DNA from: Pseudooctadecabacter jejudonensis | GTDB taxonomy: Bacteria; Pseudomonadota; Alphaproteobacteria; Rhodobacterales; Rhodobacteraceae | Assembly: GCF_900172275.1 (NCBI RefSeq) | Contig: NZ_FWFT01000001.1 | Coordinates: 372,001 to 436,000, forward strand | DNA: 64,000 nt | Reading direction: 5' to 3' | Shown here: piece by piece, positions 51,965 to 61,305 of the stretch | Position numbering within the stretch: position 1 is the first letter of the stretch | Layout of the letters: the number at the start of each line of letters is the position of its first letter | Made by a program: the position numbers and the translations under genes | Notes under the pieces: generated by a model | The model's database searches: none | Seen by the model: the letters and a program-made list of their open reading frames with translations, nothing else | Told to the model about the DNA's origin: nothing

Positions 51965-53458
51965 ATGTTCCTGTCCCCCGTCCCTGCCCCCTTCAATATG
52001 GCCGCCCATGTGCTGGCGCGCGCGGGCGCACAGCCCGACAAAGTGGCGCTCGCCATTCTGGGGCCTGCCCGGGCGGAACGCTGGTCCTATGCGCGGCTTG
52101 AGGCCGCTGTGCGCGGGGCGGCGACAGGGCTTTTGCAAACAGGGCTCTGCGCAGGGGACCGCGTGCTTTTGCGTCTGGGCAATACCCCTGATTTTCCAAT
52201 CGCCTTTCTGGCCTGTCTTGCGGTGGATCTGATCCCCGTGCCCACGTCCGCACAATTGACATCCCCCGAAACCACAGCCCTGGCCGCGACCCTCGCCCCC
52301 GCCGCAATCATCGGGGGCGCCGACATCGCCCTGCCCGATCATCCAGCCCCTGTGATCAACACCGACACCCTGCGCGGCTTTCATGCCCTCGCGCCCGCGC
52401 CCTACACGATGGGTGATCCCAATCGGGCGGGGTACATCATCTTCACCTCCGGCACCTCTGGGCGGCCCCGCGGCGTGGTGCATGCCCACCGTGCCATCTG
52501 GGCGCGCGGGTCCATGTTCGACGGCTGGTACGGGCTGACAGACACCGACCGCGTCTTGCACGCAGGCGCGTTCAATTGGACGTACACCTTGGGCACCGGC
52601 CTGATGGACCCATGGACGCAAGGTGCGACGGCGCTGATCCCTGCCGCAGACACCAAGCCCGCAATGCTGCCTTTGTTGATGAAACGCCACGACGCGACGA
52701 TCTTTGCCGCAGCCCCCGGGGTGTACCGGCACCTCCTTAAATCCCCCATGCCGCCGTTGCCCAAACTACGCCACGGCCTGTCGGCAGGGGAAAAACTGCC
52801 CCAAACCACACGCGACGCCTGGGAGGCCGCCACCGGCACCCCGATCTATGAGGCATACGGCATGTCCGAATGTTCCACCTTCCTCTCCGGCAGCCCCAGC
52901 ACCCCCGCCGAGGCGGGAACACTGGGTCAGCCGCAACCTGGCCGGCGGGTCGCCCTCGTTGAGGGCGGGTCGCTGGCCGACACGGGCGAGATCGCGGTGC
53001 ACCGCGATGACCCAGGCCTGATGTTGCACTACCTGGACGCCCCCGAAGAAACCGCCCAACGCTTTGCCGGCGATTGGTTTCTGACAGGCGATCGCGCCAC
53101 CCGCACGGCAGGGGGCCACATCCGCTATGACGGCCGCATTGACGATATGATGAACGCGGGCGGCTACCGCGTCTCCCCGATCGAAGTGGAGGCCGCCCTC
53201 GCCCAGCACCCCGCCATATCAGAGGTCGCGGCCGTTGAACTCCGCGTGAAATCGGATGCCTCGGTCATTGCGGCCTTTTACGTTAGCGACGATGTGATAG
53301 GTGAAGACGAACTGGCGGCCTTCTCCGCCCGATATCTGGCCCGCTACAAAGCCCCGCGCCTGTTTACCCGCGTGGACGCACTGCCCCGCGGGGCCAACAA
53401 CAAACTGCTGCGCCGTCAGCTTCGCCAAGATTGGAACGCCCGCCATGGTCAAACTTGA
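51965..53458 (+). CDS. AMP-binding acyl/aryl-CoA ligase
   Basis: The 497-residue enzyme has the adenylate-forming core FTSGTSGRPRGVVH, YEAYGMSECSTF, WFLTGDRATRTAGGHIRYDGRIDDMMNAGGYRVSPIEVE and a late NNKLLRRQLR with the catalytic lysine. It should activate a carboxylic acid to the CoA thioester. Overall shape is near benzoate- or fatty-acyl-CoA ligases, but the substrate is not clear. Its end overlaps the next gene by 14 bases. The divergent XRE-cupin gene is the likely regulator. Confidence 0.88.
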   Translation: MFLSPVPAPFNMAAHVLARAGAQPDKVALAILGPARAERWSYARLEAAVRGAATGLLQTGLCAGDRVLLRLGNTPDFPIAFLACLAVDLIPVPTSAQLTSPETTALAATLAPAAIIGGADIALPDHPAPVINTDTLRGFHALAPAPYTMGDPNRAGYIIFTSGTSGRPRGVVHAHRAIWARGSMFDGWYGLTDTDRVLHAGAFNWTYTLGTGLMDPWTQGATALIPAADTKPAMLPLLMKRHDATIFAAAPGVYRHLLKSPMPPLPKLRHGLSAGEKLPQTTRDAWEAATGTPIYEAYGMSECSTFLSGSPSTPAEAGTLGQPQPGRRVALVEGGSLADTGEIAVHRDDPGLMLHYLDAPEETAQRFAGDWFLTGDRATRTAGGHIRYDGRIDDMMNAGGYRVSPIEVEAALAQHPAISEVAAVELRVKSDASVIAAFYVSDDVIGEDELAAFSARYLARYKAPRLFTRVDALPRGANNKLLRRQLRQDWNARHGQT

Positions 53459-54101
53459 TATCCTGTCCGATCCGATTTGCCCGTGGTGCTACATTGGCAA
53501 AACAAATCTGGACCGCGCGTTGGAACAGATCGGGGATCACCCGTTCACCATCGAATGGCATCCCTTTCAGCTGAACCCCGATATGCCCGCCGGTGGCATG
53601 GGCCGTCGTGACTACCTCGAGGCCAAGTTCGGCGGCAAGGAGGGCGCCGTGCGCGCCTATGCGCCCGTGGTCGAAATGGCGGAAAAGGTCGGGCTATCGA
53701 TTGATTTCGAAGGCATGCAGCGCACCCCAAACACCCTTGATGCGCACCGTTTGATCCACTGGGCGGGCGTCGAAGGGCGCCAGTCCTTTGTGGTGCAACG
53801 TCTGTTTGAGGCCTATTTCCGCGATGCTCGCGACATCGGGGACCGCGAGGTGCTGCTGGATATCGCCGATGGCTGTGAAATGGATGCGGCTGTCATCGGC
53901 AAATTGCTGGCCTCTGACGCGGACAAGGACGACATCCAAAACCGCGATGCCCACAGCCGCAAAATGGGGATCCAATCGGTGCCTACGTTTGTCGTCGCCA
54001 ACCAGCATGCCGTCCCCGGTGCGCAGCCGACCGAGATGTGGGTCAAGGTGATTGGCGAAATCATGGACCAGCTTGAAGGTGACGAAAGCGGATCCGCGTG
54101 A
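53445..54101 (+). CDS. DsbA-family oxidoreductase (FrnE/2-hydroxychromene-isomerase-like)
   Basis: The 218-residue cytosolic protein has the thioredoxin-type active site DPICPWCYIGK near residue 12 (CPWC), a helical insertion, and the cis-proline region GIQSVPTFVVAN. No signal peptide is present, as is usual for the FrnE/YwbO branch, which acts as dithiol-disulfide isomerase or glutathione-dependent isomerase. It overlaps the CoA-ligase gene by 14 bases and the following transporter gene by four, so all three are coupled. Confidence 0.9.
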   Translation: MVKLDILSDPICPWCYIGKTNLDRALEQIGDHPFTIEWHPFQLNPDMPAGGMGRRDYLEAKFGGKEGAVRAYAPVVEMAEKVGLSIDFEGMQRTPNTLDAHRLIHWAGVEGRQSFVVQRLFEAYFRDARDIGDREVLLDIADGCEMDAAVIGKLLASDADKDDIQNRDAHSRKMGIQSVPTFVVANQHAVPGAQPTEMWVKVIGEIMDQLEGDESGSA

Positions 54102-55348
54102 CACGGTCCGCACTCGGGACGGTGCGCAAAACGGGCGCCCGCCCACGTCAACCGTTGCAGCCCTTGAGCCAAGCGGAATTTGTGGCTCTCGTGGCGATGC
54201 TTATGGCGTCGGTCGCCTTTTCGATTGATGCGATGTTGCCCGCACTTCCCGACATCGGGGCAGAATTGACGCCAGACAACCTCAATCGGGCGCAGCTGAT
54301 CATCACCAGTTTCGTATTGGGCATGGGGATTGGCACGTTTCTCACCGGCCCGTTGGCCGATCTGTTCGGGCGAAAGGCGGTCATTGTCACGGGGGCAGCC
54401 TTGTATGTCATGGCCGCCCTTTGGGCATTTGTGGCCCCCACATTGGAAACCATACTGGCCGCCCGCATCGCCATGGGGCTGGCCGCCGCGGCCCCGCGCG
54501 TGGCGGCTGTTGCTATGGTGCGCGATCTGTTCTCGGGGCGCGACATGGCGCGGATCATGTCCTTTGTGATGTTGATCTTTTCGCTGGTGCCGGCACTGGC
54601 ACCGTCTTTGGGCGCGCTGATCATCGCGGTGTCGGATTGGCGCGGGATTTTCCTGGCGTTTGCGGCGTTTTCAACACTCACATCCCTGTGGTTGATGCTG
54701 CGCCAGCCTGAAACCCTACCGGCCAAGGCCCGTCGCCCCATCAGCCTTATGTCCCTCTGGTCCGCCGCCAAAGAAACAGCGGCCCACCCGACCGTCCGTC
54801 TGGCGACCTTGGTCCAAACCCTCAGCATGGCGATGTTGTTTTCTGTCCTGTCCTCCACCCAGCAAGTGTTCGACGAAACCTACGGACAAGGCCACAGCTT
54901 TCATCTGTGGTTCGGCGGCATCGCTGTTCTGGCGTCCTCGGCCTCACTGGTGAATGCGCGGCTGGTGGGCCGATTGGGTATGCGGCCGATCATCAAGGCG
55001 ATGTTTTCGGCACAAATCGCCCTGTCCGCCGGTATGATCCTGACGGCGCTTGCAGGGCTTCCTCCGCAGGTCGAGCTGTTGATCTACGCCTTCTGGGTCA
55101 CCTCCGTTTTCTTTCAGGCGGGCCTGACGTTGGGCAACCTGAATGCATTGGCGATGGAACCCTTGGGCCACATCGCGGGCACCGCCGCGTCCCTGATCAC
55201 GGCAACAGCGACCGTAGGGGCTGTTCTGATCGCCGTCCCCATCGGACTGAGCTTTGACGGAACGCCCCTGCCTTTGGCCGCTGGCTCATTCGCTTGTGCC
55301 CTTTTGGCGTTCTGGCTCACGACCAAAATACGACGGGACAGCGACTAA
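54098..55348 (+). CDS. MFS multidrug efflux transporter (Bcr/CflA type)
   Basis: The 416-residue protein starts at GTG 54098 (GTGA overlap with the previous stop). It has 12 predicted helices, DAMLPALPDIGAEL in the first helix as in Bcr/CflA drug-resistance permeases, GPLADLFGRKAVIVTGAALYV as the loop 2-3 signature and the APALAPSLGALI motif C in helix 5 typical of exporters. It would export a small molecule by proton antiport. As last gene of the CoA-ligase operon it may remove the substrate or product of that pathway. Confidence 0.88.
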   Translation: MTRSALGTVRKTGARPRQPLQPLSQAEFVALVAMLMASVAFSIDAMLPALPDIGAELTPDNLNRAQLIITSFVLGMGIGTFLTGPLADLFGRKAVIVTGAALYVMAALWAFVAPTLETILAARIAMGLAAAAPRVAAVAMVRDLFSGRDMARIMSFVMLIFSLVPALAPSLGALIIAVSDWRGIFLAFAAFSTLTSLWLMLRQPETLPAKARRPISLMSLWSAAKETAAHPTVRLATLVQTLSMAMLFSVLSSTQQVFDETYGQGHSFHLWFGGIAVLASSASLVNARLVGRLGMRPIIKAMFSAQIALSAGMILTALAGLPPQVELLIYAFWVTSVFFQAGLTLGNLNALAMEPLGHIAGTAASLITATATVGAVLIAVPIGLSFDGTPLPLAAGSFACALLAFWLTTKIRRDSD

Positions 55349-55364
55349 ATTTCCGGAAATTTAG
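55345..55364. terminator. 20-base perfect palindrome across the MFS stop codon
   Basis: CTAAATTTCC at 55345-55354 is followed by its exact reverse complement to 55364, and includes the stop TAA at 55346-55348. It resembles the twin-hairpin elements in AT-rich stem and position at a gene end, but is single and has no loop bases. It lies between convergent genes (MFS and hemB). Confidence 0.5.
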
Positions 55365-55391
55365 ACGTCCGCCAGATTTCAGGACACAGGC

Positions 55392-56384
55392 TCACCCCTG
55401 CAACAGACGTGCAGCCGTCGGTGCGAAATACGTCAGCACGCCGTCGCAGCCTGCCCGTTTGAAACACATCAGCGATTCCAGCATCACCTTGTCCCCATCA
55501 AGCCAGCCATTTTGCGCAGCCGCCTGCATCATCGCGTATTCACCGGACACCTGATAGGCAAAGGTCGGCACGCCAAATTCGCGTTTCACGCGGCCCACAA
55601 TGTCCAGATAGGGCATGCCCGGCTTGACCATGACCATATCTGCCCCCTCCCCCAAATCACGTTCGACCAGTCGCATGGCCTCATCCGAATTGGCCGGATC
55701 CATCTGATAGGTGTTTTTGTCCCCCACCAAAGCAGAGGACGCCCCAACCGCATCCCGGAATGGGCCGTAAAAGGCGCTCGCATATTTGGCGGTATAGCTC
55801 AGGATCGTGACGTGGCTGTGGCCCGCGCTCTCAAGTGCGGCGCGCATCGCACCGATGCGTCCGTCCATCATGTCGGACGGGCCAAGAATGTCCGCGCCGC
55901 AGTCCGCCTGCACCAGCGCCATTTTCACCAGCGCCTCAACCGTGCGGTCATTCACAATCTCACCGTTTTCAACAAACCCGTCGTGCCCGTTGATGTTGTA
56001 TGGGTCGAGGGCGATATCCGTCATCACCGCAATTTCCGGGCAGGCCTCTTTGATGGCGCGGATGGCACGGTTGGCGATGTTGTCAGGCGACCAAGCCAGC
56101 GCGCAATCCTCTGTCCGCGCCTCCATCCCCGTGTAGGGAAAGATGCAAATCGCGGGGATGCCCAAGGCCCAAGCCTCACGCGCCGCTGCCCCCACACGGT
56201 CCACCGTGCGGCGCACCACACCGGGCATGGAGGCCACGGGTTCCTCTGCATCCGTCCCCTCCATCACGAAAATCGGCCAAATGAAATCCGCAGGCGACAG
56301 TGCGCTTTCGCGGACCATGGATCGCAGGGCGGGCGTGCGGCGCAAACGGCGCAGACGGGTGGCGGGATACGGGGGCAAAGTCAT
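55392..56384 (-). CDS. hemB: Delta-aminolevulinic acid dehydratase (porphobilinogen synthase)
   Basis: HemB condenses two 5-aminolevulinate molecules into porphobilinogen for heme, B12 and bacteriochlorophyll. The 330-residue protein starts RLRRTPALRSMVRES, has the FIWPIFVMEG segment, two active-site lysines in SYTAKYAS and MVKPGMPYLD and the allosteric arginine/aspartate region. The cysteine-rich zinc site of animal enzymes is replaced by DIALDPYNINGHDG (aspartates), so it is of the magnesium-dependent bacterial type. Length is normal. Confidence 0.97.
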   Translation of the reverse strand: MTLPPYPATRLRRLRRTPALRSMVRESALSPADFIWPIFVMEGTDAEEPVASMPGVVRRTVDRVGAAAREAWALGIPAICIFPYTGMEARTEDCALAWSPDNIANRAIRAIKEACPEIAVMTDIALDPYNINGHDGFVENGEIVNDRTVEALVKMALVQADCGADILGPSDMMDGRIGAMRAALESAGHSHVTILSYTAKYASAFYGPFRDAVGASSALVGDKNTYQMDPANSDEAMRLVERDLGEGADMVMVKPGMPYLDIVGRVKREFGVPTFAYQVSGEYAMMQAAAQNGWLDGDKVMLESLMCFKRAGCDGVLTYFAPTAARLLQG

Positions 56385-56504
56385 TAATCGGGCCTTTCAA
56401 GTCACACATTTTGGGTCGCACGAATTGCCGCCCATCACAAGGCTGGGCATCACAACGCCCACCCGCTAGGTTGCCGAAAAACAACCACCACGGGGCTGCC
56501 GCGC

Positions 56505-57029
56505 GTGAACTGGACGTCTACCCTTTTCGAAGTCATCGACATGCGAAGCTTTTCGAACCTGTGGTTCTGGATCGCTTTGGCCGTGATGTGGTCGTCGGTC
56601 AGCCACTGGGTGCTGGGCGTGCCCTATGACATGATCCAACGGGCCAAGAAACTGGGCGGTCAGGCTGAACTTGACCTGCAGGACATGGTGCGCATCAACG
56701 TCAACCGGCTGCTTTACATCGCAAACGTCTCCGGCCTTGTTCTGCTGACCGTGGTCTCGTTCATCCTCACCTCACTTGTGATTCTCGCGTTTCTGTATGA
56801 CGTGGAAATCGCACAAGCCGTGTTTTTGCTGGCCTTTCCCATGACCCTTGTAGGCGCGCTCAGCCTGAACACCGCCAAGATCATCGCCCGCGATGACCCT
56901 CAGGGGGAGGCTTTGCACAAACGGCTCAGCTCTCACCGCGTGGCGACGCAGTTCATCGGCATGATCTCGATTTTTGTCACGGCGATGTACGGAATGTATA
57001 AAAACCTCGCCGTGGGGGTCTGGCTTTGA
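56505..57029 (+). CDS. Four-helix membrane protein of unknown function
   Basis: The 174-residue product (GTG start at 56505) has about four hydrophobic segments: FWIALAVMWSSVSHWVLGV, YIANVSGLVLLTVVSFILTSLVILAFLYDV, AVFLLAFPMTLVGALSL and FIGMISIFVTAMYGMY. Relatives in Rhodobacteraceae are sometimes labelled a component of the SufBCD complex, which I cannot support from the sequence. It is divergent from hemB and runs in the same direction as mfd, 45 bases ahead of it. Confidence 0.75.
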   Translation: MNWTSTLFEVIDMRSFSNLWFWIALAVMWSSVSHWVLGVPYDMIQRAKKLGGQAELDLQDMVRINVNRLLYIANVSGLVLLTVVSFILTSLVILAFLYDVEIAQAVFLLAFPMTLVGALSLNTAKIIARDDPQGEALHKRLSSHRVATQFIGMISIFVTAMYGMYKNLAVGVWL

Positions 57030-57074
57030 TGTCAACTGGTTGACATGGGGCACGCGCGGGGTAACTCCCACCCC

Positions 57075-60000
57075 ATGGTCAACAGCAAACACATCACCGT
57101 TTCGGGCGCGCCCGAAGGCTTCGACGCCCGCCTGATTTTGGCCGAGGCTGCAGCAGGCCCCGTCGTGCACATCGCCCGCGATGACAAACGGCTGGAGGCC
57201 ACGCGCGCAGCCCTTGCGTTCTTTGCCCCCGACATGCCTGTCGTCGTCTTTCCCGGCTGGGATTGTTTGCCCTACGATCGCGTGTCACCCAACGCCGACA
57301 TTTCCGCTGCGCGCATGGCGGTGCTGGCCGCATTGACCCACGGGATGCCGGACCGTTTCGTGCTCTTGACCACGCTGAACGCGGCGACCCAGAAAATACC
57401 CGCCCGTGATGTCCTGCGCGAGGCCGCCTTCACCGCCCGTGTGGGCGGGCGCATCGACGAAAAAGCCTTGCGCGCGTTTCTGGTGCGCATGGGCTTTACC
57501 CAGGCACCCACCGTGACCGAGCCGGGCGATTATGCCGTGCGCGGCGGTATCATCGACATCTTCCCCCCCGGCCAATCTGGCCCCGTGCGGCTGGATCTGT
57601 TCGGCGATGATCTTGACGGCGCGCGCCGCTTTGATCCGGCCACGCAACGCACGACCGAAAAGCTCGATGTCGTTGAACTGGCACCTGTGTCCGAGGTGAT
57701 CCTGGATGAGGCCGCCATCACCCGTTTCCGTCAGACCTACCGTTTGGAATTTGGCGCCGCGGGCACCGATGACCCCCTGTATGAGGCCGTCTCCGCTGGC
57801 AAAAAACATGCGGGCGTCGAACATTGGCTGGGCTTTTTCCATGACCGGCTGGAAACCCTGTTTGATTACCTGCCCGCCGCGACAATCACCCTTGATGACC
57901 AGAACGCGGCCCAGCGTCAGGCCCGGTGGGACACGATCGCGGACCAATATGATGCCCGCCAAGAGGCGATGAAGGCCAAGGGCCGGATGGACAGCGTGTA
58001 TAAACCGGCCCCACCGGAGACGCTTTACCTTGATCCCAAGGCATGGAACGCGGCCACCGCGGCGCACCGCGTGTTGCAATTTGCCGCCCTGCCACAGGCC
58101 ACTGGCCCCGGTGTTACAGACGCAGGCGGCCGCATCGGGCGCGATTTCGCACCTGAACGTCAGCAGGAATCTATCAGCCTTTTCGGTGCCTTGGCCACGC
58201 ATCTTAAAGCGAAAATGCAAAACGGGCCCGTTGTCGTCGCCTCCTATTCCGAAGGTGCGCGTGAACGTCTGATGGGTCTTATCGAAGACGAAGGCGTGGG
58301 CGAAGCGATCCCCGTGACCGATTTCACCCGCGTCGGCAAAACCGGCCTGCATCTGGCCGTCTTGGCGCTGGAACACGGCTTCGAAGGCCCGCTGGCCAAA
58401 GGTGCTGACCAGACGTTGACGGTGGTGTCTGAACAAGACGTGCTGGGCGACCGACTGATCCGCCAAACCAAACGCAAAAAGCGGGCTGATAATTTTCTGA
58501 CGGAAACCCAATCCCTCAGCCCCGGCGATCTGGTGGTGCATGTGGATCACGGCGTGGGCCGCTATCTGGGGCTTGAGGTTGTGACAGCCGCAGGGGCTGC
58601 CCATGAATGTCTGCTGCTCGAATATGCCGAACAATCAAAGCTTTACCTGCCGGTAGAAAACATCGAACTTCTGTCGCGGTTCGGGCATGAGGTCGGCCTG
58701 CTGGACAAACTTGGCGGTGGCGCGTGGCAGGCGAAAAAGGCCAAGCTGAAAGAACGCATCCGCGAAATGGCCGAACGTCTTATTCGCGTGGCCGCCGAAC
58801 GCGCCTTGCGCACAGCCCCGGCCCTGACCCCGCCCGATGGCATGTGGGATCAGTTCCTCGCCCGCTTTCCCTACGCGGAAACGGACGATCAGCTGCAGGC
58901 GATTTCGGACGTCCTCGAAGACCTCGGCTCTGGCGCGCCGATGGATCGTCTTGTCTGCGGCGATGTGGGCTTCGGCAAGACCGAGGTCGCGATCCGCGCC
59001 GCCTTTGTGGCCGCCATGTCCGGCGTGCAGGTCGCCATTATCGCGCCCACGACCCTGCTGGCGCGCCAACACTACAAGAACTTCGCAGAACGCTTCCGTG
59101 GTTTTCCCATTAATGTCAGACCCTTATCGCGCTTTGTTGGCACGAAAGAGGCCGCCGACACCCGCGAAGGCATCGCCAAAGGCATCGTTGACATCGTCAT
59201 CGGCACCCATGCGCTCTTGGCCAAATCCATTCGCTTCAAAAACCTTGGCTTCATCGTCATCGACGAAGAACAGCATTTCGGCGTCCAACACAAAGAACGT
59301 CTGAAACAGATGCGCACGGACATCCACGTTCTGACATTAACAGCGACGCCTATCCCACGGACATTGCAGCTTTCTTTGTCCGGCGTGCGGGAGCTTTCCA
59401 TAATCGGCACGCCCCCCGTCGACCGCCTCGCGATCCGCACCTATGTCAGCGAATTTGACACGGTGACCATCCGCGAGGCGCTCCTGCGGGAACATTATCG
59501 CGGCGGGCAATCCTTCTTTGTCGTGCCGCGCGTGTCCGACCTGCCCGACATCGAAGAGTTCCTAAAAACCGAAGTCCCCGAAGTCACCTATGTGACCGCC
59601 AATGGCCAAATGGCCGCAGGCGAACTCGATGACCGGATGAACGCCTTTTACGACGGCAAATATGACGTGCTGCTGGCGACCACCATCGTTGAATCCGGCC
59701 TCGACATCCCCACGGCCAACACCATGATCGTGCACCGCGCCGATATGTTTGGCCTTGCGCAACTCTATCAAATTCGGGGTCGCGTCGGGCGCTCCAAAAC
59801 CCGCGCATATGCCTATCTGACATATAAGCCGCGTCAAAAACTCACCCCGCAGGCGGAAAAACGCCTGAAGGTTTTGGGGTCCATCGACACGCTGGGCGCG
59901 GGTTTCACGCTTGCGTCCCAAGACCTCGACATTCGCGGTGCGGGCAACCTGCTGGGCGAAGAACAATCGGGCCAAATGCGCGAAGTGGGCTATGAACTCT

Positions 60001-60563
60001 ATCAATCCATGCTCGAAGAACAGATCGCCAAGATCAAATCGGGTGAGGTTACCCTTGTCGATGATGGCCAATGGGCGCCACAGATCAACCTTGGCGTGCC
60101 CGTGTTGATCCCCGAAGATTACGTGCCCGATCTGGATGTGCGCCTTGGCCTCTACCGCCGTCTCAGCGATCTGACGACCAAGGTGGAACTTGAAGGGTTC
60201 GCCGCAGAACTCATTGATCGCTTTGGAAAATTGCCGCGTGAGGTGAACACCCTCATGCTCGTTGTGCGCATCAAAGCCATGTGCAAACGGGCCGGCATTA
60301 GCCAGCTGGATGGTGGGCCAAAGGGCGCGACGATCCGGTTTCACAACGACAAATTCGCCTCCCCCGAGGGTCTTGTGGAATTCATCGAAGACCAACGCGG
60401 GCTGGCCAAGGTCAAGGACAACAAAATCGTTGTGCGCCGCGATTGGGGCAGCGATCGCGACAAAATCCAAGGGGCCTTCGCCATCGCCAAGGACCTCGCC
60501 GCCAAGGTCAAGGCCGCCAAGAAAAAGACAGAGACAGCAACGCCCTCACCCGCCAAGCCGTGA
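57075..60563 (+). CDS. mfd: Transcription-repair coupling factor Mfd
   Basis: Mfd pushes RNA polymerase off damaged DNA and recruits UvrA. The protein of about 1162 residues has the UvrB-like N-terminal module (FPGWDCLPYDRVSPN, GDYAVRGGIIDIFPPG), the RNA-polymerase-interacting domain (GDLVVHVDHGVGRYLG), the helicase core (CGDVGFGKTEVAIRAAF Walker A, DEEQHFG Walker B, TATPIPRTLQ, ESGLDIP, QIRGRVGRS) and the C-terminal D7 domain. It ends in a lysine-rich tail. ATG at 57075 is preferred; one at 57045 would add ten residues. Confidence 0.97.
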   Translation: MVNSKHITVSGAPEGFDARLILAEAAAGPVVHIARDDKRLEATRAALAFFAPDMPVVVFPGWDCLPYDRVSPNADISAARMAVLAALTHGMPDRFVLLTTLNAATQKIPARDVLREAAFTARVGGRIDEKALRAFLVRMGFTQAPTVTEPGDYAVRGGIIDIFPPGQSGPVRLDLFGDDLDGARRFDPATQRTTEKLDVVELAPVSEVILDEAAITRFRQTYRLEFGAAGTDDPLYEAVSAGKKHAGVEHWLGFFHDRLETLFDYLPAATITLDDQNAAQRQARWDTIADQYDARQEAMKAKGRMDSVYKPAPPETLYLDPKAWNAATAAHRVLQFAALPQATGPGVTDAGGRIGRDFAPERQQESISLFGALATHLKAKMQNGPVVVASYSEGARERLMGLIEDEGVGEAIPVTDFTRVGKTGLHLAVLALEHGFEGPLAKGADQTLTVVSEQDVLGDRLIRQTKRKKRADNFLTETQSLSPGDLVVHVDHGVGRYLGLEVVTAAGAAHECLLLEYAEQSKLYLPVENIELLSRFGHEVGLLDKLGGGAWQAKKAKLKERIREMAERLIRVAAERALRTAPALTPPDGMWDQFLARFPYAETDDQLQAISDVLEDLGSGAPMDRLVCGDVGFGKTEVAIRAAFVAAMSGVQVAIIAPTTLLARQHYKNFAERFRGFPINVRPLSRFVGTKEAADTREGIAKGIVDIVIGTHALLAKSIRFKNLGFIVIDEEQHFGVQHKERLKQMRTDIHVLTLTATPIPRTLQLSLSGVRELSIIGTPPVDRLAIRTYVSEFDTVTIREALLREHYRGGQSFFVVPRVSDLPDIEEFLKTEVPEVTYVTANGQMAAGELDDRMNAFYDGKYDVLLATTIVESGLDIPTANTMIVHRADMFGLAQLYQIRGRVGRSKTRAYAYLTYKPRQKLTPQAEKRLKVLGSIDTLGAGFTLASQDLDIRGAGNLLGEEQSGQMREVGYELYQSMLEEQIAKIKSGEVTLVDDGQWAPQINLGVPVLIPEDYVPDLDVRLGLYRRLSDLTTKVELEGFAAELIDRFGKLPREVNTLMLVVRIKAMCKRAGISQLDGGPKGATIRFHNDKFASPEGLVEFIEDQRGLAKVKDNKIVVRRDWGSDRDKIQGAFAIAKDLAAKVKAAKKKTETATPSPAKP

Positions 60564-60601
60564 CCTCACGGACTCACTTGGGCGGTTGATGCATCTTCCT
60601 G

Positions 60602-60630
60602 CTGACAGATTGGGATTTGCCGCCTATAGT
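60602..60630 (+). promoter_or_regulatory. Sigma-70-type promoter for the SYLF lipoprotein gene
   Basis: CTGACA at 60602-60607 and TATAGT at 60625-60630 are spaced by 17 bases; each matches five of six consensus bases. A small hairpin CGGGG-acaaa-CCCCG at 60641-60655 lies in the leader. Confidence 0.6.
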
Positions 60631-60676
60631 TTGCCCATAACGGGGACAAACCCCGATCCATAGGCACGAGGCAGTT

Positions 60677-61234
60677 ATGACCCTTCTTTCAAGACGCAGC
60701 TTTGCGCTTTCTGCGCTGGCAACCACAACCCTCTCCGCATGCGGAAATGGCATCGGCGGAAATGGTGCCGCTGAAATTGACGCGCGCGTCGATAGCACCC
60801 TGTCATTCATGTATAACAATTTCCCCGGCACACGGGATCTGTCGACCAAAGCCAGCGGCATGTTGGTCATGCCCGTCGTGACAGAGGCCGGCTTGGGCCT
60901 TGGGGCGTCTTTCGGGCGCGGCGCGCTGAAAGTCGGCCCGACAACCGTGGACTATTATTCAGCCACAGCGGGCAGCGCCGGGTTGCAGATCGGTGCACAG
61001 CAATATTCCACCGTCCTGTTCTTCATGACACAGGATGCGTTGATGGATTTTCGCCGTGCAAACGGCTGGGCTGCTGGTGCTGACATCGAATATGCGCTGA
61101 ATGACACGGGTGAGACGTTGCGGGCTGAGACGACAACCTCCCTCGCGCCGGTGATTGCCGTTGTGTTCGCGCAGGCCGGGTTTCGCGCTGGGGCCACGAT
61201 CGAGGGCACCAAATACACGCGCATCATTCCGTAG
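60677..61234 (+). CDS. SYLF (YSC84-like) domain lipoprotein
   Basis: The 185-residue protein has a lipoprotein signal ending in the lipobox LSAC (Cys22), preceded by an RR pair (LSRRSFALSALATTTLSAC), so Tat export is possible. The body contains FPGTRDLSTKASGMLVMPVVTEAGLGLGASFGRGAL and the SYLF-domain blocks YYSATAGSAGLQIGAQQYSTVLFFMT. SYLF domains bind phosphoinositides in eukaryotes; in bacteria their function is not settled. A good promoter lies upstream. The gene stands alone. Confidence 0.88.
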   Translation: MTLLSRRSFALSALATTTLSACGNGIGGNGAAEIDARVDSTLSFMYNNFPGTRDLSTKASGMLVMPVVTEAGLGLGASFGRGALKVGPTTVDYYSATAGSAGLQIGAQQYSTVLFFMTQDALMDFRRANGWAAGADIEYALNDTGETLRAETTTSLAPVIAVVFAQAGFRAGATIEGTKYTRIIP

Positions 61235-61259
61235 AAACGCGATGATATGGCAACCGCTG

Positions 61260-61299
61260 CCATACGGTTGCCATACGCCAGCCATACGCAAACCATACG
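61260..61299. repeat. Four CCATACG heptamers at exact 11-bp spacing
   Basis: CCATACG occurs at 61260-61266, 61271-61277, 61282-61288 and 61293-61299. Each unit is perfect; the four-base spacers (GTTG, CCAG, CAAA) differ. The array ends six bases before the end of the convergent oxidoreductase gene and begins 25 bases after the SYLF gene stop. Confidence 0.9.
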
Positions 61300-61305
61300 C
61301 CTGAA

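Noticed and set aside
51884-52732. Long upstream extension of the XRE-cupin frame
   Set aside because: The extension is antisense to the CoA-ligase gene; ATG at 51883 with its ribosome site gives a normal XRE-cupin length.
57285-58634. Open frame of 449 codons on the minus strand
   Set aside because: Antisense to mfd, whose domains are continuous across the region.
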